Source: Burkholderia lata
GTDB lineage: Bacteria > Pseudomonadota > Gammaproteobacteria > Burkholderiales > Burkholderiaceae
Assembly: GCF_000012945.1 (NCBI RefSeq)
Contig: NC_007511.1
Span: 558,001-622,000 of the forward strand
Direction of reading: 5' to 3'
Length of the DNA: 64,000 nt
Shown: in pieces, positions 26,684 to 34,338 of the stretch
How the letters are laid out: each line of letters begins with the position of its first letter
How positions within the stretch are numbered: position 1 is the first letter of the stretch
Program-made: the position numbers and the translations under genes
The notes under the pieces: generated by a model
The model's database searches: none
Seen by the model: only the letters and a program-made list of their open reading frames with translations
What the model was told of the DNA's origin: nothing

Positions 26684-27010
26684 TTACACGCCGGCTTCGT
26701 CGAACACGCGCTGAGCGATCGTCAGCGCCGAGCTTGCGGTCGGCCAGCCCGAGTAGAACGCGAGGTGCGTGATTGCTTCGACCAGCTCGTCGCGCGTGAG
26801 GCCGTTGTCGAGCGCCTTCTTCAGGTGGAACGGCAATTCGTTGACGCGATACAGCGACACGAGGCTCGCGACTGTGACAAGGCTGCGGTCGCGCGGCGAC
26901 AGGCCGGGGCGCTGCCAGACGTCGCCGAACAGCACGTTGTCGGTGTAGTCGGCGAGGGCGGGGGCGATGGCGCCGAATGCTTTGCGTGCAGGGGAAGTCG
27001 GTTCGGACAT
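26684..27010 (-). CDS. Carboxymuconolactone decarboxylase family protein
   Basis: A 108 aa AhpD-like/CMD protein, helical throughout. The family signature is seen in RSLVTVASLVSLYRVNELPFHL and in EAITHLAFYSGWPTA near the C terminus. There is no CxxC pair, so an AhpD-type thiol peroxidase role is unlikely, and homologues are often annotated only by fold. The start at 27010 gives the usual family length. It lies between the LysR gene (upstream) and the aldo/keto reductase (downstream). Confidence 0.88.
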   Translation of the reverse strand: MSEPTSPARKAFGAIAPALADYTDNVLFGDVWQRPGLSPRDRSLVTVASLVSLYRVNELPFHLKKALDNGLTRDELVEAITHLAFYSGWPTASSALTIAQRVFDEAGV

Positions 27011-27142
27011 CGAGGGCTCCGGGGTAGGTGGGGAACACCGTCGATGGTAGCCACCGATGCGTCTATCGATAATCCCCGGCAATCCGCATGCACTTATCGA
27101 TCCGGTTCATGAATCGCGACGCATGGGCGGCGCCCCGTCGGC

Positions 27143-28036
27143 TCATGCGCGATAGCGCAGCGCATCGACGATCACGGCGAGCGCGCGCGACGACTGCCGC
27201 CGGCTCGCGTAGTACAGGTGATGGCCGGGGAATGTCGGGCACCAGTCGTCGAGCACGCTGTCGAGGCGTCCGGCGGCGACATGCGGTGCCGCGAGTTCGG
27301 CGGGCACGTACGCGAGCCCGTAGCCCGCGAGCGCTGCATCGAGCGTCTCGTAGGTACCGTTGAACGTGACCTGCCCGTCGACGCGCACCTGCAGCGTGTC
27401 GTCGCCGCGCGCGAGTTCCCACGCGTACAGCGCGCCGTGCGTCGGCAGGCGCAGGTTGATGCAGTCATGCGCGACCAGATCCTGCGGCGACACGGGGCGC
27501 GCGCGTTCCGCGAAATACGCGGGCGCGCCGACGATCGCCATTTTCATGTCGGCCGAGATGCGCACGGCAATCATGTCCTTCGCCACCTGGTCGCCGAGCC
27601 GCACACCCACGTCGAAGCGTTCCGCGACGATGTCGGACAGCCCGTAGTCGTTCACGAACTCGACCTTCAGGTCGCGGTAGTCGCGCAGGACCGGCGCAAG
27701 CTTCGGCCACAGCAGCGTACGGATCACGAAGTCGGTCGCGTTGATGCGCACGGTGCCCGCGGGCTGGTCGCGCAGTTCCGCGAGCGCCGTCAGTTCGGCC
27801 TCGATTTCGTCGAAGCGCGGCGCGAGATTCAGCAGCAGGCGCTCGCCGGCTTCGGTCGGCGCCACGCTGCGTGTCGTGCGCGTGAGCAGCCGCACGCCGA
27901 GGCGCGTTTCGAGCGAGCGGATCGTATGGCTGAGCGCGGATTGCGAGACGCCGAGCTGCGCGGCCGCACGCGTGAAACTGCGCTCGCGCGCGACGGCGAT
28001 GAAGGCGAGGAGGTCCGCAAAGTTGTCGCGCGGCAT
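27143..28036 (-). CDS. LysR family transcriptional regulator
   Basis: A 297 aa LysR regulator of the group that includes CrgA/PtxR-like proteins. The helix-turn-helix lies at residues 5-62 (DLLAFIAVARERSFTRAAAQLG, then QSALSHTIRSLE) and the effector domain starts at about residue 88. It is transcribed in the same direction as the downstream CMD-like and aldo/keto reductase genes, with 132 bases between, which are the likely targets. The start at 28036 avoids a non-conserved 13-residue extension. Confidence 0.9.
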   Translation of the reverse strand: MPRDNFADLLAFIAVARERSFTRAAAQLGVSQSALSHTIRSLETRLGVRLLTRTTRSVAPTEAGERLLLNLAPRFDEIEAELTALAELRDQPAGTVRINATDFVIRTLLWPKLAPVLRDYRDLKVEFVNDYGLSDIVAERFDVGVRLGDQVAKDMIAVRISADMKMAIVGAPAYFAERARPVSPQDLVAHDCINLRLPTHGALYAWELARGDDTLQVRVDGQVTFNGTYETLDAALAGYGLAYVPAELAAPHVAAGRLDSVLDDWCPTFPGHHLYYASRRQSSRALAVIVDALRYRA

Positions 28037-28118
28037 GGAAGGTGTCGGGTGGTCGATGCCAGCGCATCGTACCACCGGGTTCGCCGGGCCGCGTTGCGGC
28101 GCGGCGATGCGGCGCGCG

Positions 28119-28997
28119 TCAGCCCGCGCGCGTCATGCCCGGCGCATGGGGCGCGGGATGGTACGCATAGCCGCCGTGCTGGAACGACGTCGCGAAGAAC
28201 CGCATCTGGTAGCGGATCGCATTCGACCAGTAATCCCATGTGTGGCCGCCCGGCCGCTCCGCATAGTCGTGCGGCACGCCGAGCGCGACGAGCCGTTCGT
28301 GCAGCGTGCGGTTCGAGCCGACGAACGCGTCGTCGCGGCCGCAATCGATCGTCAGGTCGAGATGCGCGCGCACGAACGCGCTGGCGCCGGCGACGATCAC
28401 GTTGCGGTTCCAGAACGACGGGTGGCGGCCGGGGTCGCCGAATACGTGGTCGATGCCGGGCTCGTCCGCGCAGCAGCGCGGATCGACCGCGCCGCTGATG
28501 CTGCCGACCGCGCCGAACGTGTCGGGCCGGTCGAGCGCGATGCGCAGCGCGCCGAAGCCGCCCATGCTGAGCCCGGTGATCGCGCGGGCACGCTGCGTCG
28601 CGATCGTGCGGAAGTGCAGATCGACGTAGGACACGACTTCGTCGCCGATGAAGGTTTCGTAGCGGCTGCCCGAGTCGAACGGGCTGTCGATGTACCAGCT
28701 CTCGTGCCCGCCGTCGGGCATCACGAGGATCACGTGGTAACGGTCGGCCAGCGCGGCAATGTGCGTGTTCGACGTCCAGTCGGTGTGGTCGCCGCCGGAG
28801 CCGTGCAGCAGATAGACGACCGGAAAGCGGTCGCCGTCGCGGGGGCCGCGCGCATAAGCGTCGGGCAGCACGACGGTTGCCTTGAGCGTCTCGTTCATCG
28901 CGGCGCTGGGAATCGCGACGACCCGCGCATGGAATGCGAGAGCAGGGCCTGAAATGGCGACCAGCAGAAGCAGCCAGAAGGCGCGTGCCAGGTACAT
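28119..28997 (-). CDS. Secreted alpha/beta esterase (esterase D / mycolyltransferase-like)
   Basis: A 292 aa exported serine esterase. The signal peptide covers residues 1-21 (FWLLLLVAISGPALA). The oxyanion segment LLHGSGGDHTDW (63-74), nucleophile Ser144 in GLSMGGFGA, and a catalytic His in the GGHTWDYW motif near the C terminus place it with esterase D/antigen-85-like enzymes, which cleave short-chain esters. GAGGAT precedes the ATG at 28997; an ATG at 29009 is an alternative start. It is a single gene flanked by LysR and another hydrolase gene on the same strand. Confidence 0.88.
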   Translation of the reverse strand: MYLARAFWLLLLVAISGPALAFHARVVAIPSAAMNETLKATVVLPDAYARGPRDGDRFPVVYLLHGSGGDHTDWTSNTHIAALADRYHVILVMPDGGHESWYIDSPFDSGSRYETFIGDEVVSYVDLHFRTIATQRARAITGLSMGGFGALRIALDRPDTFGAVGSISGAVDPRCCADEPGIDHVFGDPGRHPSFWNRNVIVAGASAFVRAHLDLTIDCGRDDAFVGSNRTLHERLVALGVPHDYAERPGGHTWDYWSNAIRYQMRFFATSFQHGGYAYHPAPHAPGMTRAG

Positions 28998-29106
28998 CGA
29001 TCCTCGCATGTGTCGACCCCATCCGGCGCCGGGCGCCGGGAAACCCTGTTCGGGCGACTCTAGCAACCGCGCCTTTCAACCATATTTCGGCGAATCCTAC
29101 GGGTTG

Positions 29107-29847
29107 TCAGGCGGGCGGCGCGGACACGATGCGCTCGAGCGTCGCGCGAAACGCATCGGGCTGCTCGGCCGGGATCAGGTGCCCGCAGCGTTCGATCGTG
29201 TCAAAGCCGGCGCACTGCGCGAGCGCCCAGTCGGGCACGTGCCAGCCCGCGCGCGAGCGTTCGCCGGCCATCAGCCAGACCGGGTGACGCTCGAACACCT
29301 GTGCGAGCTGCTGCAGATAGCCGGGCTCGCACGTTGTTGCGACCACCGAGCGGCCCATCGCGCGCAGCGTCGATGCGGGCTGATGCGCGAGCCAGCGGCG
29401 GGCATCGTCGAGCAGGCCCGGCGACGGCACGTCGATCGCACCGCGCAGCCAGCCGTGCGGATCGGCGCGCAGGCCGTCGAGCATGGTGTCCGCTTCGGCG
29501 GGCGTCATGCGGCCGACCGACGCCGACCAGAACGCATCGTCGAGCGTGAAGTTGCCTTCGACGTTGACGATCCGCCGCACGCGTCCGGGGTGCGCATGCG
29601 CGAACAGCATCGCGATCGCGCCGCCGACCGAGTGGCCGACGACATCGACCGGCTGCGCGCCGAAGTGCGTATCGACGGCGCGGCGAAGGTGCTCGACCTG
29701 CGCGGCGAGCGTGATCGCATCGAACGGTACCGCGCGATGCGCGCCGTAGCCGAGCAGGTCGGGGGCGAGATGCGGGCCGTTCCACCCGCGCACGTCGAGC
29801 GTGCCGATGAAACCGTGAATGAAGACGGCGGGCGTGGGCTCGGTCAT
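29107..29847 (-). CDS. Alpha/beta hydrolase
   Basis: A 246 aa cytoplasmic alpha/beta hydrolase: HGF oxyanion turn at residues 11-13, nucleophile Ser73 in VGHSVGGA, acid in the cap-following strand, and catalytic His in ERCGHLIPAEQP near the C terminus. It is a generic esterase or lipase-like enzyme with no clear substrate. Its ATG overlaps the stop of the upstream DinB-family gene by four bases (ATGA), so the two are translationally coupled. Confidence 0.88.
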   Translation of the reverse strand: MTEPTPAVFIHGFIGTLDVRGWNGPHLAPDLLGYGAHRAVPFDAITLAAQVEHLRRAVDTHFGAQPVDVVGHSVGGAIAMLFAHAHPGRVRRIVNVEGNFTLDDAFWSASVGRMTPAEADTMLDGLRADPHGWLRGAIDVPSPGLLDDARRWLAHQPASTLRAMGRSVVATTCEPGYLQQLAQVFERHPVWLMAGERSRAGWHVPDWALAQCAGFDTIERCGHLIPAEQPDAFRATLERIVSAPPA

Positions 29848-30650
29848 GGGGCGGGCGCGGAAGGCAGGGGCGGCAATTCGAGTTCGGCGAGCAGTTCGTC
29901 GAGTTCGAGCACGTGCGTGCGATCGTGGTCGAGCAGCTCGCGCACGAGTTCGTCGAGCGACATGCGGCGGATACCGTCCCGCAATCCGCAGCGGGCGAGT
30001 TGCGCGGAATCGAGCGTGGCCGCGGTCGCGCACAGTGCGGCGCGGCCCGTGCGGAATGCAGTGACGGCAGCGTCGAGCGGCTGTGCGAGATAGTTGCGTT
30101 GCGTGGCGAGCACGGTGCCGTCGACGGATGCGATCACCGGCAGTTCGAGCGTGCGGACGGCGTCGATGCGTTCGGCGAACACCGCGTCGAGATCGCGCAG
30201 GTGGCACGCATGCTCGACGAGCGAGAAGCCCGTGCCGTCGGGGCGGCGTGTCCACAGCGCGGCCGGCACGTGCGCCGCATACGCGGCGAGCCGATCGGGC
30301 AGGCGGGCCAGCGCGGCGACGACATCGGCGAACGGCAGCAACTGCGGATACGCGCTGAACACCGCGCCGTAGCTGAACAGCGTGCCGCCGAGCCGCCCGC
30401 GCGCCTGTACGACGTCGTGGTCGTGGCGGCGCATGACTTCCGCGACCATCGCGCCGCAGAACTGGCGGGCGGTCGTGTCTGTTTCGATTTCGGGGAATTT
30501 CAGTGCGATCTCGTGCTGAATCGCGCCGATCGCGGCGACGCCGACGCGCGACAGCGCCGCGAATTCGACGTAGTGCGAGGGTTGCGCGATCAGCGCTTCA
30601 AGCTGGGCGCCAAGCGGCGTGGTGCGGAAACGGTCGAAACGGGAATGCAT
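29844..30650 (-). CDS. DinB-like protein with extra N-terminal domain
   Basis: A 268 aa protein. Residues about 105-255 form a DinB/DUF664-type four-helix bundle with candidate metal ligands His147 or His150 (EHACHLRD), His242 and His246 (DHDRTH). Bacterial DinB-superfamily proteins are metal-dependent thiol transferases or hydrolases. The first 100 residues are a separate helical segment I do not recognise. It is the first gene of a coupled pair with the alpha/beta hydrolase. A perfect 13-base dyad lies just upstream at 30664-30700, a likely operator. Confidence 0.82.
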   Translation of the reverse strand: MHSRFDRFRTTPLGAQLEALIAQPSHYVEFAALSRVGVAAIGAIQHEIALKFPEIETDTTARQFCGAMVAEVMRRHDHDVVQARGRLGGTLFSYGAVFSAYPQLLPFADVVAALARLPDRLAAYAAHVPAALWTRRPDGTGFSLVEHACHLRDLDAVFAERIDAVRTLELPVIASVDGTVLATQRNYLAQPLDAAVTAFRTGRAALCATAATLDSAQLARCGLRDGIRRMSLDELVRELLDHDRTHVLELDELLAELELPPLPSAPAP

Positions 30651-30663
30651 GAGGGAAAGAATT

Positions 30664-30700
30664 CTCCGAGTAACGTGTCAAAACGATACGTTACTCGGAG
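30664..30700. promoter_or_regulatory. Perfect 13-base inverted repeat upstream of the DinB-hydrolase pair
   Basis: CTCCGAGTAACGT and ACGTTACTCGGAG flank an 11-base spacer. The dyad sits 14 bases before the start of the DinB-like gene and 39 bases after the stop of the next minus-strand gene. Length and symmetry suggest an operator for a dimeric repressor; a stem-loop terminator for the upstream gene is less likely because no U-run follows. Confidence 0.6.
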
Positions 30701-30738
30701 GGAGGACGTCAACAGGCGGAATCGGGCAATCCGTTGCA

Positions 30739-31509
30739 TCACTCCTTGCCGGCGCCCTTGGCGGCCTGTTCGATCAGCTTTGCCACGTCGGCCGGATGCG
30801 AGATGTACGCAACGTGGCTCGACTTCAGTTCGATCGTCTTGCTGCCGGCCCGTTGCGTCATGAAGCGTTCGAGCTCGGGGTTGATCGCGCGGTCGGCGGT
30901 GGCGACCACGGCCCAGCTCGGCTTGGTCCGCCATGCAGCGTGCGTGATCGGCACGCCGAACGACTGCGCGGCCGGCGTCACCTGCGAGATCGCCATGAAT
31001 TTCGCTTCGGCGGCCGGCACGTCGGCCGCGAAGTCGGCGTGGAACGACGCTTCGTCGAAGTACAGGTGGCCGTCTTCGGTGGCCTTGATCGCCTTCGTCG
31101 CGGGCGGCGTCTTCTTGGTCAGGTCGAGCGGGCTTTCGCCGGTATCGGGCTGGAACGCGGCCACGTAGACAAGGCCTGCGACCTTGTCGTCGTTGCCGGC
31201 TTCGGTGATCACCGCGCCGCCGTAGCTGTGGCCGACGAGGATGCTCGGGCCGTCCTGCGCGTCGATGGCGCGCCGGGTTGCCTTCACGTCGTCGTCGAAC
31301 GACGTTTCCGGCTGCTGAACGACGGAAACCTTGTAGCCGTCGCGCGTCAGGATGTTCGAGACGGCTTGCCAGCCCGAGCCGTCGGCGAAGTAGCCGTGGA
31401 CCAGCACGACGTTCTTGACGGGGGCGGCGACGGCCGCGTGCGAGCCGAATGCGGCGGCGGAAATGGCGAGTGCGGCAGCGATGCGGCGAAGTTGGGACGA
31501 GCGCTTCAT
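30739..31509 (-). CDS. Exported alpha/beta hydrolase
   Basis: A 256 aa alpha/beta hydrolase with a Sec signal (residues 8-29, ending AAVA). HGYFADGSGW (39-48) is the oxyanion segment, Ser95 in VGHSYGGA is the nucleophile, and a His in SSHVAYISHP closes the triad. Homologues are often annotated as secreted esterases. GGAG lies 7 bases before the ATG at 31509. It is divergent from the TetR gene, and two near-identical operator sites lie between them, so it is very probably repressed by that regulator. Confidence 0.88.
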   Translation of the reverse strand: MKRSSQLRRIAAALAISAAAFGSHAAVAAPVKNVVLVHGYFADGSGWQAVSNILTRDGYKVSVVQQPETSFDDDVKATRRAIDAQDGPSILVGHSYGGAVITEAGNDDKVAGLVYVAAFQPDTGESPLDLTKKTPPATKAIKATEDGHLYFDEASFHADFAADVPAAEAKFMAISQVTPAAQSFGVPITHAAWRTKPSWAVVATADRAINPELERFMTQRAGSKTIELKSSHVAYISHPADVAKLIEQAAKGAGKE

Positions 31510-31581
31510 TTTCATTCTCCAGAAGAAAGGCAAGTTAGGAACCGTCGGGTATCGACAGTCGTTTTGTTCCGTCGATGTAGC

Positions 31582-31599
31582 CATCCTACTAGTAGGTAG
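31582..31599. promoter_or_regulatory. TetR operator, site 1
   Basis: CATCCTACTAGTAGGTAG contains the perfect palindrome CCTACTAGTAGG (31585-31596). It lies 73 bases before the hydrolase start and matches site 2 (31666-31683) at 15 of 18 positions. Confidence 0.72.
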
Positions 31600-31665
31600 T
31601 TTCAACTTCAAGGAGAAAGTACGGCTAGGAAACAGTATCTCGCGGCGGTAAACTATTCAAGTTTT

Positions 31666-31683
31666 CATCCGACTAGATGGTAG
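31666..31683. promoter_or_regulatory. TetR operator, site 2
   Basis: CATCCGACTAGATGGTAG, a less symmetric copy of site 1, centred 84 bases away and ending 6 bases before the tetR start codon, where it would block translation initiation or transcription of the regulator itself. Confidence 0.7.
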
Positions 31684-31689
31684 GCAAAT

Positions 31690-32286
31690 ATGACGATAAC
31701 GGGGGACAGTACGGCGGGCCGCATTCTCGAAGCCGGGCGGCAACTGATCATGCGGCGCGGCTACAGCGGGTTCAGCTATGCCGACATCGCCGACGCGATC
31801 GACATCCGGAAGGCGAGCATCCACCACCATTTCCCGACGAAGGCGGATCTGGCGGTCGCGGTGCTGCAGCAGTCACAGGCGAATTTCGATGCCGATATGT
31901 CGCTACTCGAGTCAAGCGGCGCCGACGCGCTGGTGCAGATGCGCGCGTACATCGGCTACTGGGAACGCTGCATCGCGGACGACAGCGCGCCGTTCTGCGT
32001 CGCCGGCATGCTCGGCGCGGAGCTGCCGGCGCTGCCCGACGAAGTCGCGCGGGCGGTGAAGGCGCATTTCGACGACCTCGCCGCGTGGCTGGTGCGTGTG
32101 CTCGAGGCAGGGGTGAAAGACGGCATCGTGCAGCCGGGCGTGTCGGTGCAAACCGAGGCCGCGACGTTCGTCTCGCTGGTCTATGGCGCGATGCTCGCCG
32201 CGCGCGCGTACGGCGACGCCGGGATGTTCAGGGACGTGACCGGCGGCGCGGTCGAGCGGCTCGCGGTGCCGCGCAAACGCGCGTAA
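31690..32286 (+). CDS. TetR family transcriptional regulator
   Basis: A 198 aa TetR repressor. The helix-turn-helix lies at about residues 28-50 (YADIADAIDIRKASIHHHFP), and a TetR_C-type ligand domain follows. It is divergent from the exported hydrolase with 180 bases between starts. Two matching palindromic sites in that gap (31582-31599 and 31666-31683) suggest it controls both directions. The ligand is unknown. Confidence 0.93.
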   Translation: MTITGDSTAGRILEAGRQLIMRRGYSGFSYADIADAIDIRKASIHHHFPTKADLAVAVLQQSQANFDADMSLLESSGADALVQMRAYIGYWERCIADDSAPFCVAGMLGAELPALPDEVARAVKAHFDDLAAWLVRVLEAGVKDGIVQPGVSVQTEAATFVSLVYGAMLAARAYGDAGMFRDVTGGAVERLAVPRKRA

Positions 32287-32354
32287 GCCGCGCACGCGGC
32301 AGCGGGTAGGGGCGGCGCCCGGCGGTCATGCGAAACCGTCGGACGCCGACTGAC

Positions 32355-32786
32355 TCACGCGTGCTTCCCGGCCTCGGCTTGCGCGCTCAGCCGTGCCTTT
32401 TGCTCTTGCAATGCCTCCGTGAAGGCCGGGCTGAAGTCTTCCATCTCGAACAGCGGGCGGATCTCGATGTCGGAGTCGCCGGGCATCGGGTTCGGGCAGC
32501 GCTTCACCCATTCGACCGCTTCTTCCATCGATTTCACCTTCCACAGCCAGAATCCGGCGACGAGTTCCTTCGTTTCGGCGAACGGGCCGTCGACGACGGT
32601 GCGGTTCTTGCCGGCGAAGTGCACACGCTTGCCGCGCATGCTCGGGTGCAGCCCGTCGGCGGCGAGCAGGATGCCGGCTTGCGCCAGTTCTTCGTTGAAC
32701 CGGCCCATCGCGGCAATCATTTCGGGGTCGGGCATCCGGCCGGATTCGGAATCGGTGGTGGCTTTGACGATGACGAGGACGCGCAT
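32355..32786 (-). CDS. YCII-related (DGPF domain) protein
   Basis: A 143 aa protein of the YciI/DGPF family: MRVLVIVKAT at the N terminus, the VDGPFAETKEL motif in the middle, and ieiRPlfe near the C terminus. The fold is a ferredoxin-like dimer, often encoded with ECF sigma factors; none is adjacent here. Its activity is unknown. The start at 32786 gives the family length, while a longer open frame adds no conserved sequence. It is divergent from the Rieske gene, with 287 bases between. Confidence 0.9.
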   Translation of the reverse strand: MRVLVIVKATTDSESGRMPDPEMIAAMGRFNEELAQAGILLAADGLHPSMRGKRVHFAGKNRTVVDGPFAETKELVAGFWLWKVKSMEEAVEWVKRCPNPMPGDSDIEIRPLFEMEDFSPAFTEALQEQKARLSAQAEAGKHA

Positions 32787-33073
32787 GGTCGTTTCTCCTT
32801 CGATGAATGGTTGAGGGGCATGCCGGCCGTGCAACGCGGCCTTCTCGGGCTTGCAACGATACGACGGGCGGGCGGCGACGAAATCGACATCACGCAAAAA
32901 AAATCTTCGGGCCGTTGAATCGCGACGGATTGCCCGACGGCGGCAGCGACGTCGCGACGTCGCGAACCATCAAGTGCGGGCCGGCGGGGCCCCATAAAGT
33001 TCGCTTCAAGGCGGACGGCCGGCAAACCGGGCCGCCGCTCCTTCGACGAACGACAGAAACAGGAACCCCGCCC

Positions 33074-34237
33074 ATGCAACCGATCTCCGTTGTGAAGAAG
33101 CAAGACATCGTCGCTGCCGACCGCTGGATGCAGCAACGGCCGGAACGCGCGCTTACGCTGCCGTCGCGCTATTTTTACGACGACGCGGTATTCGCGGCCG
33201 AGCGCGATCGCATTTTCATGTCGGCCTGGCACGTGATCGGACACACCTCGGAGCTGAGCACGCCAGGGCAATTCGTGATGACCGACGTGTTCGACCAGAG
33301 CGTGATCGCCGCGTGCGGCCGCGACGGCAAGGTCCATGCATTCCACAACGTGTGCCAGCATCGCGGCAATCGCCTCGTGGAAGCGCGGCGCGGCGAGCAG
33401 AAGGGCCTGTTCCGCTGCGCGTACCACTCGTGGTGCTACGGCGCGGACGGCAGCCTGCGCGGCGCGCCGCGCACCGATCGCGTCGAAGACTTCGACCTCG
33501 CGGCTTACAACATCCCGAAGGTGCGCGTCGAGGAATTCGGCGGCTTCTACTACTTCAATCTCGATCCGGATGCGCCGTCGATGCGCGACCTGTTCCCCGG
33601 CGCCGACGCGGAGATGAAACGCGTGTTCCCGAAGCTGGACGCATACCGGCTGATCGAGGAGAAGGACGTGATCGTGCCGGCGAACTGGAAGGTCATCATG
33701 GACAACTCGATCGAGGGCTATCACTTCTCGCTGTCGGGCCCGCATCACGTCGAACTGGCCGGCCTGATCGATTTCGCCGGCTACCGGCTCACGCAGCACG
33801 ACAAGTGGTGGACCTACATCGCGCCGGCCAACCGCGACGCGACCGCCGCCTACGGCGTGCCGCTCGGCGACAAGAACCCCGACGAGTGCTTCTTCAACAT
33901 CGGCATCTGGCCGCACAACACGTTCTATACGTTCCCGTACTCGGAATTCCTCGCCACGTTCCTGATCATCCCGCTGGAACCGGAGAAGACGCTGCTGCGC
34001 TTCGGCTACTACTCGACGCACGACACGGTGCCCGCGGTGACCAAGGCGTGCATGGACTGGATGAACACCGATCTCGGCCCGGAAGACATCCGCCTGAACA
34101 TCTCGGTGCAGAAGGGATTGCATTCGGTGGGCTACAACCAGGGCCGCTACGTGATCGATGCGCAGCGCAGCAACGAAAGCGAGCATCTCGTGCACCACTT
34201 CCATACGCTCGTGCACGACGGCATCCACGGCGCGTAG
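33074..34237 (+). CDS. Rieske-type ring-hydroxylating/N-demethylating oxygenase, alpha subunit
   Basis: A 387 aa oxygenase. The Rieske [2Fe-2S] site is Cys94-x-His96 and Cys115-x2-His118. The mononuclear iron site is in DNSIEGYHFSLSGPHH, with Glu214, His217 and His224 or His225 as candidates; the usual H-x4-H spacing is longer here. The family includes glycine betaine (GbcA), stachydrine and carnitine (CntA) monooxygenases, which remove methyl or amine groups from quaternary amines. Neighbours (ferredoxin reductase, ChoX-like binding protein, choline-dehydrogenase-like enzyme) point the same way. AGGAA precedes the ATG at 33074. The substrate is not proven. Confidence 0.9.
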   Translation: MQPISVVKKQDIVAADRWMQQRPERALTLPSRYFYDDAVFAAERDRIFMSAWHVIGHTSELSTPGQFVMTDVFDQSVIAACGRDGKVHAFHNVCQHRGNRLVEARRGEQKGLFRCAYHSWCYGADGSLRGAPRTDRVEDFDLAAYNIPKVRVEEFGGFYYFNLDPDAPSMRDLFPGADAEMKRVFPKLDAYRLIEEKDVIVPANWKVIMDNSIEGYHFSLSGPHHVELAGLIDFAGYRLTQHDKWWTYIAPANRDATAAYGVPLGDKNPDECFFNIGIWPHNTFYTFPYSEFLATFLIIPLEPEKTLLRFGYYSTHDTVPAVTKACMDWMNTDLGPEDIRLNISVQKGLHSVGYNQGRYVIDAQRSNESEHLVHHFHTLVHDGIHGA

Positions 34238-34338
34238 CCGGCAGGGGAGCGCCGCTCCCCGTTCCGCTTCCGGCGCTCGGGCGGCGCTGCCGCTGCGCGC
34301 ACTCGTCTTCCATGATCTCGATCAACTGCATGCATGCG

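Noticed and set aside
30676..30681. TTGACA (minus strand) inside the 13-base dyad as a -35 box
   Set aside because: No acceptable -10 lies 16-18 bases downstream, and transcription would start at or inside the DinB-like gene.
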